Assembly: GCF_901709675.1 (NCBI RefSeq) | Contig: NC_051089.1 | Coordinates: forward strand, 11,891,976-11,955,975 | DNA from: Syngnathus acus | Taxonomy: Eukaryota > Chordata > Actinopteri > Syngnathiformes > Syngnathidae | DNA length: 64,000 nt | Direction of reading: 5' to 3' | In this document: piece by piece, positions 50,601 through 59,020 of the stretch | How the letters are laid out: each line of letters opens with the position of its first letter | Position numbering within the stretch: the first letter of the stretch is position 1 | Position numbers and translations under genes: made by a program | Notes under the pieces: model-generated | The model's input: the letters and a program-made list of their open reading frames with translations, nothing else | Told to the model about the DNA's origin: nothing | Databases searched by the model: none

Positions 50601-53600
50601 TTTGCACAGATTACATATTGCCAGTTGGATGTGTTCTGGGTGTTGATGCAATTCACTCATCCTGATGTATTTCTCGATATTTTGTCATTACAGTGATGCA
50701 CAGTCTCAGATCCTCCTTATTCAGCATTTTGCAGTCTGGACCAAACCGATAGAATTAAAATCTGAAGGATGTTGTGTCTTTGTTTTGTCCGTCAGTGGTG
50801 CCCACTCAGCCCCCAGCTGAGGATGGGGACCGATACAGGCGCAGATTTAATATGAGGATGCTGGTACCTGGTCGCCCTGTGAAGGAAACGCCGGCCGCCC
50901 CACCTCCGCTGCCCACAGAGAGACCCACGTACAGGGAGAAATTTATTCCCCCAGAGCTGAGCATGTGGGACTATTTTGTGGCCAAAGTAAGCCACCGACT
51001 GCATTTTTCCACATTTGGAATCAATAAGAGTTTTGTTTTTAATCCAATTTACTTTACACCCAAACAAATGAAATGTGATGTTTGTTACTTCCCTTGTTCC
51101 CTCTCACCTCTACTTTTTTTATTTTTCTTCTCAGCCCTTCCTGCCATTGTCAGAGAGCAATGCTTTGTGCGACTCTGACGAAAGTGGAGCAGAGGATGAT
51201 GAAGATGATGATGACGCTTTCCTTTCTGACACACAGATGACTGAGCACTCTGACCCCAACTCCTACAGGTGGGCTGTGCTTCTTTTCTAGCCTGTTATTT
51301 GGAAGGCTGTGCTTCTGCTTTTAACAATCCTGTGTGCTGTCCATTTGGGACCATAGCTGGGCTCTGATCCGGTTGGTTATGGTGAAACTGTTTCATCACT
51401 CTATTAAGAACTTCCTCCCTATCACTGGGCTTGACTTTGCAGGTACAAACGTACACTATCGGGTTACTCTTCAGTTAACTGTAGCATATTCATTAAAATA
51501 TTTTTGTGTGCTGTTTTTGCTGCAGACTTGCCAGTCACTTCGCCTTTCACAAACGCTGTGTTGAAGACCCTCGAAAACTGGGAACACATTTTATTGGAGA
51601 CCATGAATAAATTTGACGGTCCACCTCCCAACTACATTAACACTTACCCTACTGACCTCAGTGCTGGAGGCGGTCCTGCCATACTGCGACACAAGGCCAT
51701 GCTGGAGCCAGACAACACTCCTTTTAAGTAAGACTTGCTGTACAGTAAATCAATCACACTGACACGCACATTGATCTTAGAGAAGACCATAAACGTCAGG
51801 CGGGTGATGCCTGCATCTTTATTTGAGCATCAATACATGATTTAGTCAAGCTCTGTGCACTTAACCAAGATTCGATTACAATTATGATTATTACACTTCA
51901 CCATTACAAAATTGGCAAAAAAACATTAGTATGCATTAATATCCAGTGAACTAGGTTTGCTCAATCACAAAAACCATACTTTGTACATTTGCATATTTTT
52001 ATTTTAAAATAACAAATTTTGTACATTTTGTTTCGTCTGAAAGAAACTGACATAGTGTTTCAAAGAAATGTGTTCTTCGTAATATTTTTGACCACATATA
52101 AACATTTTCTTGTTTTGTACCAAAAAGTAAATGATCATTTGAGTTCAATTATTACCAAAATAATCGGGATTAGCAGCCCCAATTTAGGAACCCTTTTACT
52201 GCAGATAGTAATAGTTTAATTCTCTGCATTTTCATTTTCTACATTTTCTCTGAAAGGAATACAACAATGCTCATTAGAAATGAGTAAAGAACTCAATTTT
52301 CACTCTCTCATGCACCCAAATTCTTTATTTTGTACAGTATGAGGGGTATTAATGAGATGATCTGAGAATTCATTAATTCTGATCATTCTGACATGTTTAA
52401 ATTTATTGTCTTGTAGAACAAAAAACCATCAGTCCTTTCCAGCTCGACGCCTGTGGCATTTTCTTGTCAAACAGGAAGTTCTTCAGGAGACCTTAATTCG
52501 TTACATCTTCACCAAGAAAAGGAAGCAGTGTGAGGTCAGCTGATTACATGCTTTTGGGATATTTGTTTGTTTTGCACAGGGATAAAGGCATGTGTAATGT
52601 CGTGTTTGTGGGGCATCATTTAGGACCAACACTCCTTGAAGTTGACCCATTAATGGTATTGTAAATTATTACACAGAAAAGTGCTCATTTACTAAGCTCC
52701 CAAATAGCGGGCCATGAATTGAGTGTTCAGTTAGTTTAACCGATTGCACGCGCTGTTGGCAACAGATGTAAAAGTGTGGGAGACTTTGATTTTGCAAGTT
52801 AGATATCTCCCATGGTTTTCACAAGAGAACATTTGGAAGCACACCAAAAGATTTGTATTAAGTTTGATAAATCACATTCCGTGTGCCAAATTCGTCTGTT
52901 TGAAAAAAATCTTCAGCGAATGCGCAAAATGAACTACGCTCCAATTGTGCAATTTAGTTAGACGCAGCACCAGGAGATCAGTTTCAACATCTCTTTGCCG
53001 TGAGCAGTCACGTTTTCGCCCGTTGCGTGTGCAAACCTTTTGTAATTCAGGCCCTGAGCATTTTTATCTGTTGATATTGATACTATCCTTGCTTTGACTT
53101 CTGAGACAACTTCAAGTACGTGACAGTTAAGTGACTTTTGTGATGTCTGGAACTGCTCATTACTGTGTGGTTACCCACATAGACAGATAAGCGTTCCTTA
53201 GTGCACACTCTGAGGTGGCCTCATCATAGAATACATTCAGACTATATTTCATGCATCAGAAGTCCTTTCAGCATTCTTTGAATTTTATTTTTCATTCCAT
53301 GTTTTATTTTTCTGTGTGTGTGTGCATGGGTTTTGTGTCGTGCTGTGCTGTGTTGTGTTGGTGTGTTCTACGCCTTGATGTGTGTTGTGTAGTCTGTAGA
53401 CAACCATACGGACCATGTAAGGCCAAACTGCGTAGCTGGAGGTAGCGGTCCCAACAAGGTAGTAGTATTACCAAGTATCACCAGGCTAGCTTTGTCTGTC
53501 CCTCTGACTGTTGGTGGTAGTCACTACTAGATGGCTAAGCTTGAAGGAGCAACATTTAAGAAATATACTGGTTGTGGTGAATGTCTGCTCTCCAGCTTGG

Positions 53601-56600
53601 CTTGATAATGACTGCTCCCGCAGCTATTCAAGCATATGATCTAGTCAAGGCTAATCTTAACCCCTCACAGGGATGTCTGTGTTTTCCACTCTCACATCCA
53701 ATTCCTACCAATAACAGATGGATGTTCTTATGTTTCACACTCTTTGGAGACAACAGCATCTAAGCTTCCTCTACGTAGCGCACAAAATATAATTACTAAC
53801 TTGCATGTTCACTGTCAGAGCTGTGTGGGATTTCCACCTCTGATACTTTTGTCAGATCTTTCTCAAACTACTCATTTCTTGTTAACCTGACTCTTCTAAT
53901 GCTGCTTCCACAAAATATGCTGATGGCTGCAGCTGAGTTGATTTCTCCATCCAAATTCTTAACTAATTAACAGTTTGTGTTAAAAGTCCTCTTAATGTGT
54001 ACTGTTGAACTTGCTTTTTATCTGCTCTCCTGATTTATCCAGGTGGAGGCAGATCTGGGCTACCCGGGAGGCAAAGCAAAAATCATTCACAAGGAGTCGG
54101 ACATAATCATGGCATTTGCAATCAACAAGGTAAAATGTGTAATCCTGGGTGAATTTTATGTATTGGCAAAATATACCATAAGGCTCCACTGATCCCAGAT
54201 TTATATTTATTTGATTGCATCTCATTGGTGCTTGAAATTAGAGTGGTGAAAAGGAGCATAAACAAGTACCTGGCAATAGGCACAAATCATTTATAAATTA
54301 TTTGGCCTACAAAAAGAACCGCCAAGCTGCTTCAGAATGTTGAAAAGTAGAGTGCTTGAAAGAGACCTTCATCGACAACATTGATGCTTTTGAATAAAGT
54401 GGCTTCAAGTAGAGTACTTATATTCATTGGAGGTACTGCTTTTCACAATCTTTCTTGGAAATGAGAGAAAACCCTTTATTGTTTGGTTCACTCCATCCTT
54501 GGCTCTCTCCCCCACTTGCTCGCATTCTTTGCCAGGCTAACTCAAATGAAATAGTGCTGGCCTCCACCCATGATGTCCAGGAAGTCGATGTGTCAACGCT
54601 GGTGGCTGTGCAACCCTACACCTGGATCGGAGAGGACTTTGATAAGGAGTCACACAGGTCTGACTAATTCTGACGTTTCCTTCAAACGACTTATTTAATG
54701 CTATGATAAACGACTTGTTAGAATTGTAAAAGTGTGCACCGTTTCTGCAGCTCTGACGACGTGGACTACAAATCATCTCACACCAACATTGCCCAAGCCA
54801 GCTCTGGTCCCTTTGCGCCACCGCAGATCACCGTGTCCGCATCCATGCCATGGCTGGGCAGTGGGCAGACCAGCATGGGGGCCAGCGTGGTACAGGCTCA
54901 TACACGCATACACACAGCCGTATATTTTTATACCATTTATAAATCTTAAACATTATTCGCATTCATGACTATAACCAAGTAAGTGTCTTAGTGAAATTGT
55001 ATGACCTTAATATTGATATCAAGGATATTGCATAAATGCTTAAGAGCTTTCCATGGTGGCAGTAGTTCCGCTAAATACATTTACTCATCTATGGCCAGTG
55101 CACATTTTGTGAGAAATTTGTATTTTCATTTCTTATCAATGTGTAGGAAAACTAAGATGTGCCGCCTAAACAGCTGGCCTGCTGAGTCTATGGTGGCTGA
55201 TACAGGCAGCGAGTGTGTTTGCGTTACTGAGAGAGACATTGATAGCGGCCGCTCTCACAGCCCTGTAGCCCAAGGTGCAGCTTTGCGTCACGCTTACATC
55301 CGGCCTGGGTTCTCCTCGTTCCCGCCATGTTGATAAATATGCGCCTTATGATGCAGATTGCAAGATAGAAGGATTTGGTAGGTGAGGGTTGTTGCAGCCA
55401 GCCTAGTTGCCATTATGTCTCATTTATCTTTTCCAGATCATGAAGAGAAATCTTAATAACGTCAAGAGAATGACCTCCCACCCCATATATCAGTATTGTA
55501 AGTATATTTTTTTCAATTGAGTTTATCTTGGTCATCATGTCTTATGCATGTGTGTGTTTTGTATCAGACATGACCGGAGCTCAGGATGGCAGTGTGAGAA
55601 TGTTTGAATGGAATAGACCTCAGCAGCTCATCTGCTTCAGACAAGCAGGCAACGCTCGTGTCACTCGACTCTATTTCAACTCCCAGGGCAACAAGGTACG
55701 TGCACCCCGCGCACATACATTGCCTTTGTTTTGTCTGTCTGATGAGGTTGCTCTGATTGCTCTAGTGCGGAGTCGCTGACGGAGAGGGATTTCTCAGCCT
55801 GTGGCAAGTCAACCAAACATCATCCAACCCCAAACCCTACCTGGTGAGTTCACCATCTCTATGCCCCCGTTACTTAAATCCTGGAGGCATTGTGCTGGCA
55901 ATCTGTTGACACCTCCTCACTTCCTTATGTTGCACCATCGTAGTTGTGTTTATGTTAAGGTAATGAAATTTTCCAAGGGTGGGGATTTTTGAAGTTTGAT
56001 GTTTCCAATTTTAGCTCTTTAAATTGTACAAAGTTTCAGTTTTGAGGTTGCATATTGTGCAATATATTGTCAGGTACTTCTTAAATTCAAACCTGATTCT
56101 TCTCCATGGCCCAAAATGACCGCAAATAAGATGAAAGGGTAGTCCTGATACACTCTTGAACAACATTTACTTTTGCTAATCTCGCCGGCAGAGTTGGCAA
56201 TGTCACACAAAGACCTGCGGAGATTTTGCTTTCATCACATCCTCGAGCCTCATCGCCACTGCTGGACAGTCGAACGATAACAGGTCAGCATCAAGTTTTT
56301 TTTTTTCCAGCGCTGCTGCTCCTTCCCTTTTTTGGTACACAGTGACACAAGTGATCTTGCGCTTCCACAGAAATGTGTGTCTGTGGGACACACTGATTTC
56401 ACCCAGCAATACCATGGTCCACGGTAAGAAAGCCAAGCATGTCAACACATGACTCCGGTGTTCCACATACATGTTCCTCTCAGGACATTTATATTTGTTC
56501 CTTTTTGTCCCTCTAGCCTTCCCATGCCACGAGAATGGAGCCACTGTACTGCAGTATGCGCCTAAACAGCAGCTACTGATCACTGGGGGCAGAAAGGGCT

Positions 56601-57407
56601 TTGTGTGCGTCTTTGATATCCGCCAGAGACAACTGCTCCATACTTTCCAAGCCCACGACTCAGCCATCAAGGCGCTGGCTTTGGACGCCTTCGAGGACTT
56701 CTTTGTCACTGGCTCTGCAGAGGGCAACATGAAGGTGACTTGCCAAAACCACGCAACTTTTCAAATACCAAGTATTCTATCTTTATCGCGATGCAAAATG
56801 TTCCAATGCTACCGTGTTTTGCAAGTTGAAGTGACTCTAAAAGGCAATCTGAATAAGCAATGACTTAACACAAACAAAGCACCTTTGGAATGTTCACCAA
56901 ATAGCTTAAGATCAGGGGATGCTTTGAGATTAATTGTCAATTTTTGTCTATGTGAAGCCCTTTGAGACTGCTTGTGATTTAGGGCTATACAAATAAATTT
57001 GACTTGACTTGACTTAACAAAGAATAAGTTCTGCAAAGTTATAAATGTTGGACCACAAATATGAAGGTATTTGCAATGAGGTGCTAGTTTGTTTTTGGTT
57101 GTTTTTCTTTTGGGGGGGCGGGGGATTGCATTTCAATTCATTTCAATTAGGAGAATGCATTTGATAAACTAATTGTATGGATTGCATCTTTCTCCAGGTG
57201 TGGAAGCTGGCTGGCCACGGGCTGATGCACTCCTTCGGCAGTGAGCACGCCAAACAGTCCATCTTCCGCAACATCGGCGCCGGCGTCATGCAGGTGGAAA
57301 CACGTCCCAGTAATCGCATATTCACTTGCGGGGCGGACGGCACCCTTAAGATGAGGGTCCTCCCCGACCGCTACAATATCCCCAGCAGCTTGGTCGACGT
57401 CCTGTAA
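30159..57407 (+). CDS. dmxl2: dmxl2, DmX-like protein 2 (rabconnectin-3 alpha), complete coding region in 57 exons
   Basis: Large WD-repeat scaffold of the vertebrate RAVE-like complex. With WDR7 and ROGDI it helps assemble V1 onto Vo of the V-ATPase on synaptic vesicles and endosomes. Exons: 30159-30245, 34957-35082, 35546-35617, 35738-35816, 36048-36192, 36557-36623, 36707-36879, 36963-37143, 37260-37440, 37593-37805, 37899-38170, 38593-38862, 38942-39171, 39260-39462, 39689-39810, 40094-40183, 40304-40412, 40495-40614, 40718-40945, 41142-41428, 41888-42054, 42140-42791, 43017-43346, 43426-43545, 43720-43855, 44220-44330, 44454-44623, 45062-45159, 45284-45449, 45719-45983, 46111-46313, 46447-46818, 47223-47405, 47475-47771, 47881-48072, 48162-48238, 48369-48496, 48892-49137, 49371-49553, 49836-49916, 50525-50551, 50796-50986, 51135-51268, 51357-51442, 51526-51727, 52417-52534, 53393-53458, 54043-54129, 54536-54657, 54751-54889, 55437-55497, 55568-55695, 55766-55843, 56192-56283, 56371-56423, 56517-56734, 57198-57407. 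All borders are GT-AG and phases match. DMXL2 is preferred over DMXL1 because the start MHLHQVLTGAVNPGD, the residues across the body and the gldn neighbour fit DMXL2. The full model is 3,147 aa, or 3,028 aa without exons 39, 40, 41 and 47; human DMXL2 is about 3,040 aa. Confidence 0.97.
31200..31228. repeat. Homopolymer C16/T12 tract in dmxl2 intron 1
   Basis: A run of C, one G, then a run of T. The length is prone to sequencing error. Confidence 0.9.
32581..32607. repeat. 27-bp poly(A) run in dmxl2 intron 1
   Basis: An uninterrupted A run. The - strand open frames across it are artefacts. It may mark the tail of an old retroposed insert, but no insert can be defined. Confidence 0.9.
33668..33885 (+). 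repeat. Diverged copy of the 18,971-type interspersed repeat in dmxl2 intron 1
   Basis: A tRNA-like start (GCCTGAGTTCAGTTCCCACT) is followed by TGCAAATGGTCATTTGTCTC, AAATAGGCCCCAGCACCCC and a GATAAGCGG...GAAAATGGCTGAATGG tail. The middle is deleted and it is more diverged than the other copies. Confidence 0.7.
34392..34418. repeat. (TG)n followed by a G run, dmxl2 intron 1
   Basis: Nine TG units followed by a G homopolymer. Confidence 0.9.
34957..37440 (+). CDS. dmxl2: dmxl2 exons 2-9, N-terminal WD-repeat propeller
   Basis: Eight exons (34957-35082, 35546-35617, 35738-35816, 36048-36192, 36557-36623, 36707-36879, 36963-37143, 37260-37440) code for residues about 30-370. WD-type strands are visible: VILASDFECVQII, SYGNTVCIFEP, AWDPQGNRILAATERLQLW, KWSPDGEYFATVGKDDCLL and LLTSCEDGVCRLWSE. 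In DmX proteins this part forms the first beta-propeller and is used for contacts within the RAVE-like complex. The last exon carries a basic RRGRRRSS patch and a histidine-rich HIAHHANALCHFH segment, both typical of the family. The inserts differ modestly from human (for example QDPADKKPPA in exon 7). Donor and acceptor phases (0,0,1,2,0,2,0,1) are consistent throughout. Confidence 0.95.
37593..39171 (+). CDS. dmxl2: dmxl2 exons 10-13, end of first WD region
   Basis: Exons 37593-37805, 37899-38170, 38593-38862 and 38942-39171 code for residues about 371-698. Visible landmarks are GGFVVHWLNNKDLSFT, an acidic low-complexity linker (DLDEMSDKGSSELGEEAE), the WD-like strand MLFTIHPTDGSFLVWHVKY, FPTGDANSLSKN, and the cysteine/histidine-containing SHKFRYCGHRFHLND. 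The acidic linker is shorter and different from the human one, while the flanks are nearly invariant. The intron between exons 10 and 11 is only 93 bp and stays open in frame, so a naive gene finder will translate straight through it. That readthrough would add 31 residues ending in a poly-Phe/Leu stretch, which is not family-like. Confidence 0.93.
39260..41428 (+). CDS. dmxl2: dmxl2 exons 14-20, middle WD/linker region
   Basis: Exons 39260-39462, 39689-39810, 40094-40183, 40304-40412, 40495-40614, 40718-40945 and 41142-41428 code for residues about 699-1085. Family landmarks include FHDPNAIYSELILWRVDH, ASDGKNLRLYQAVVDAR, GCIIELDVITNQCGSTTQL, FSEKFFLVVIEKD, a Ser/Pro-rich linker (DSSPETSPIRPLPRSAST), SASKLILSSKLVYS, and the WD-like LIVTTCSDSRVRFWRC. 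The SPETSP stretch is a likely phosphorylated linker by composition only. Exon 17 uses a weak donor (GTGCAC), but the downstream phase and residues confirm the join. Confidence 0.93.
41888..43545 (+). CDS. dmxl2: dmxl2 exons 21-24, entry into the Rav1-like core
   Basis: Exons 41888-42054, 42140-42791, 43017-43346 and 43426-43545 code for residues about 1086-1508. Exon 22 (652 bp) is the largest and holds IKHYVHLDWLSKEDGSH, SVDGTPSLPVSLSWVRDGI, CEMHVYAQW and LPQYHPTQLLELMDLGKVR. Exons 23 and 24 hold KCIAGEVAVVRDVEAGEG, RHLSRTISVTGSTAK, SIPPLPLYAL and KSRVINLSQYGPAYFGPE. These are hallmark segments of the Rav1/DmX central region that connects the propellers. The 85-bp intron 21 shifts frame, so the long open frame across exons 21-22 mixes a wrong frame of exon 21 with the true frame of exon 22. 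Confidence 0.94.
43720..46313 (+). CDS. dmxl2: dmxl2 exons 25-31, RAVE/Rav1 C-terminal-type domain
   Basis: Exons 43720-43855, 44220-44330, 44454-44623, 45062-45159, 45284-45449, 45719-45983 and 46111-46313 code for residues about 1509-1891. This is the most conserved part of the DmX family and matches the region shared with yeast Rav1: LPGLTRLEQMFLVALADT, TCHFAWAFHSEAEEELLNM, LDAALFYLAMKKKAVLWGL, WRKAALKNAFSLLGKQRF, AFFLLAGSLKDAIEV, YWIMKDYTQALDTLLERT and FSFYNYLRTHPLIIRRH. The predicted fold is helical-repeat. In yeast this domain mediates regulated V-ATPase reassembly; the same role here is inferred from family membership. Confidence 0.95.
46447..49137 (+). CDS. dmxl2: dmxl2 exons 32-38, acidic linker and post-Rav1 helical region
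   Basis: Exons 46447-46818, 47223-47405, 47475-47771, 47881-48072, 48162-48238, 48369-48496 and 48892-49137 code for residues about 1892-2389. Exon 32 starts with VGCPVLALEVLSKIPKVTK, then turns acidic (DDKDDDEDDDEDC) from a GAT/GAC-rich tract near 46,700. Exon 33 holds EVDVIAEQLKFRACLKI. Exon 34 holds the basic ERHQMERRRLQAKQQHSER helix. Exon 35 holds LPLPTTLPLLSACIATTK. Exon 38 holds AAHPLNNRMWAAVFGGGAK. Intron 33 is only 69 bp and lacks an in-frame stop. Exon 35 ends at a weak donor (CGG then GTTCGA), yet the residues flanking the join are colinear with the human protein. Exon 37 has a tandem CAGCAG acceptor. Confidence 0.93.
49371..50551 (+). CDS. dmxl2: dmxl2 exons 39-41, probable alternative phase-1 exons in a disordered linker
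   Basis: Three exons, each entered and left in phase 1, lie between two constitutive exons with the same phase: 49371-49553 (183 nt), 49836-49916 (81 nt) and a 27-nt microexon 50525-50551. They code for Pro/Gln/Ser-rich sequence (PADFEAARPEESQES, TQTPKPIPYETQ, GASKDGTEAQADPPQ) and the nonapeptide-sized VIVLQDNSA. The borders are tgtcccag/gtgagt, gctgaag/gtacat and tgccag/gtttgt. Any of them can be skipped without changing frame. They are less conserved than the flanks and sit where human DMXL2 has only a short variable linker, so I call them probable cassette exons rather than certain coding sequence. The 49836 acceptor is the weakest. Confidence 0.65.
50796..52534 (+). CDS. dmxl2: dmxl2 exons 42-46, conserved segment before the C-terminal propeller
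   Basis: Exons 50796-50986, 51135-51268, 51357-51442, 51526-51727 and 52417-52534 code for residues about 2487-2730. They contain RRRFNMRMLVPGRPVKE, the near-invariant EKFIPPELSMWDYFVAK, an acidic stretch (SGAEDDEDDDDAFLSDTQ), GPPPNYINTYPTDLS, ILRHKAMLEPDNTPFK, and LWHFLVKQEVLQETLIRYI ending in KKRKQCE. The Pro-rich stretch TPAAPPPLPTERPTY is a possible SH3 or WW-type ligand by composition only. All phases join without gaps (2-nt, 1-nt, 2-nt and 0 borders checked). Confidence 0.94.
52660..53070. mobile_element. Possible non-autonomous DNA transposon in dmxl2 intron 46
   Basis: It is bounded by TTTACTAAGCTCCCAAATAG and, at the other side, AAACCTTTTGTAATTCAGGC, which read as imperfect inverted ends similar to GGCCTGATTTACTAAA-type repeats. 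The interior is unique and non-coding. The boundaries and class are uncertain. Confidence 0.3.
53393..53458 (+). CDS. dmxl2: dmxl2 exon 47, candidate 66-nt in-frame cassette exon
   Basis: The segment is 66 nt long with an AG just before it and GTAGTA after it, phase 0 on both sides. It is open for 22 codons beginning SVDNHTDHVRPNC and ending GGSGPNK. It falls between the constitutive exon ending KKRKQCE and the one starting VEADLGYPGG, where the human reference protein is continuous (KQSEVEADLG). Inclusion adds 22 residues and skipping restores the reference form. Symmetry, splice sites and codon openness support a real alternative exon. Expression is not shown by the sequence. Confidence 0.5.
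54043..54889 (+). CDS. dmxl2: dmxl2 exons 48-50, start of C-terminal WD region
   Basis: Exons 54043-54129, 54536-54657 and 54751-54889 code for residues about 2753-2868. Family segments are VEADLGYPGGKAKIIHKES, NEIVLASTHDVQEVDVSTL, QPYTWIGEDFDKES, SSDDVDYKSS and MPWLGSGQTSMGASV. The GKAKIIHKES to EIVLASTHDVQEVD part is the first blade region of the second propeller. The Ser/Thr/Pro-rich stretch in exon 50 diverges from human, while the MPWLGSGQTS motif is retained. Confidence 0.94.
55437..57407 (+). CDS. dmxl2: dmxl2 exons 51-57, C-terminal WD propeller and stop
   Basis: Exons 55437-55497, 55568-55695, 55766-55843, 56192-56283, 56371-56423, 56517-56734 and 57198-57407 code for residues about 2869-3147, with the TAA stop at 57405-57407. 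WD blades are clear: MTGAQDGSVRMFEWN, ADGEGFLSLWQV, RNVCLWDT, LLITGGRKGFVCVFDIRQ, FFVTGSAEGNMKVWKL and FTCGADGTLKMRVLP. The protein ends VDVL, matching the short hydrophobic tail of vertebrate DMXL2 (human LDIL). Intron 56 contains a reverse-oriented interspersed repeat (56,884-57,017), which explains its greater length than neighbouring introns. Confidence 0.96.
56884..57017 (-). repeat. Reverse copy of the 26,293-type repeat in dmxl2 intron 56
   Basis: The reverse complement reads TCAAGTCAAATTTATTTGTA, AGCCCTAAATCACAAGCAG, TCTCAAAGGGCTTCACATAG and CATCCCCTGATCTTAAGC. It is the same family as at 26,293 and truncated. Confidence 0.8.
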
Positions 57408-59020
57408 GTTTCTTCCACTTTAGAAGCCCAAAGAGGAACTAGAAAGAGAGAGGGGGGGGGAATCACCAACACTTAGACTAATAGAGGAGCTGGTCAAAAG
57501 ATTGCCTTACTTGGGCATCTTTCAGCGTGTTCATAAGTTCACCTTTGAGTGACAAACGGAGCTGCAACAATGTGTTTTTCCCAAAGGCTACAAGCAAAAG
57601 TATCAAGCATAAGGTAACATACTTGATTTTAAAGCTAGATTTATTGTCATTTTATTGAAGAATCTCTACTCTTAGAAGGTGTCCCTAGGGAAGCTATGCA
57701 TGTCCTGTTCTCGTTACGCGGTGCAATCACAGGTCTATTGATAGTGCTCTGTTAAAAGTACTCTGGCAAAACTTTTAAAAAAAACGTGTGTAACTGTCGT
57801 CATTTTGTGCCCACAGCTGAACTCTCTCTTAGCATCTACTGTAAGCAGCACTGTGGTTTGTTATTAAGTCAGTGGTATCCAAAGTGTGAATCAACATTTT
57901 AGTTTGAATTTTTGTTTCCACTCCTCCCTCCTTTTATGCCTGGCTTTTTCTCAGCCCTTATGGAAGAGTTTATGCTGCATTGCTCCTGTAGTGATCCCCC
58001 ACTTTCGCAGACACTGACCTGTCCTGGTCTGGCCTTGTGTGCGTGTGTGCGCGCGTGTGCTGACTCTGCTGTGTGTGCCCGCCCGCCCACCTGCCCTCAA
58101 TTGCCTGTTTGTGCGGCAGCCTCACTGCTAGAACATTCCTTTTGGGAAGATGATGTTTTACTCTCGTGACTGTGATTTCAATGGTTTCATCTGTCTGCTT
58201 GCCCCATAATCAGTCACCCACGGCGGAAACACGAAAGATTACTTCTGGTATATTTTTTTGCACAAGATGATGTTGACATCTGTTGTTTTGTTTTTTTTCT
58301 AATAATTGAATTTTATTATTTATTGATGTGTTTGTTTGGTTGACAATTCCTGTGTTTAACTTAATGCCTTTTATTTTAGGAATGTAAGGGGTTTTACTGT
58401 ATCTGACTTGACTGGGAGACGTGCAACACAGTCTATTGTCTTAAAGTGTTATCTCAGTAGTCGTTTTTACTGTTCAACCATAAAGAATAGATACTTGCAC
58501 TCAAATTATGGCGACACTAAAAGGATTTATCTCAAATACCGGTAGGTTATTGAAGAAGAAACTGTTAAGTACAAATGAATGTCTGGCTTTATTTGGCCTA
58601 GTAGTCAAATGTTTGAAATAGTTTTAAATATATAAATGATATAAATATCTCTATATATATATACATATGAAGTATCCCAGCAGCGTGTACAAACATAAAA
58701 GCATTTCTTTATTTTTGGTTTGTATCATACTGGCTGAATTAGCTGTAACTTTTGTTAGGTGTACGTTAGGTATTTATTAAACAGATTTTGTGTTTTTCTC
58801 CCGTATTTCCGCCCATTATGTGTATTGTATGTGTTCTACCAGTGACCCTACTGGTGTCTGGTGTGTGTGTGTGTATATAAGTGTGTATGCATGCACGGCA
58901 ACACAAACTATCACGGGCAGGTGCTTGCAAAGGCACTGATGCCAGAAAGAAAGAACAGGTCATGGTGTGAGATTTACCTTTGTAAAGTGAATAAATTATT
59001 TTTATTTCATCTGGGGATTT
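57408..59020 (+). other. dmxl2: dmxl2 3' UTR (candidate extent)
   Basis: The sequence after the dmxl2 stop has no further family-like coding exon. A canonical AATAAA lies at 58,990-58,995, about 1.58 kb after the stop, and an ATTAAA lies near 58,776. A UTR ending near 59,010-59,020 is therefore plausible and comparable to long 3' UTRs in mammalian DMXL2. A GT-rich stretch (58,860-58,890) sits upstream of the signal. Confidence 0.45.
58990..59006. terminator. Back-to-back poly(A) signals of the convergent genes
   Basis: A + strand AATAAA at 58,990-58,995 and a - strand AATAAA at 59,006-59,001 lie 5 bp apart, in the interval between the dmxl2 stop (+) and the gldn stop (-). If both are used, the two transcripts would overlap at their 3' ends by a few tens of bases. 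Alternative - strand signals exist, for example at 59,413-59,408. Confidence 0.4.

Noticed and set aside
50693-50760. Possible further phase-1 exon after the acceptor at about 50,693
   Set aside because: There is no usable GT donor before a stop codon in the required frame.
56203-56730. 175-codon - strand open frame
   Set aside because: Antisense to dmxl2 exons 54-56, whose + strand products are clear WD repeats.
30159-57407. Identification as dmxl1
   Set aside because: DMXL1 starts MNLHQVLTGAVNPGDHCF and diverges in exons 2-7. Here the residues, and the gldn neighbour, fit DMXL2.
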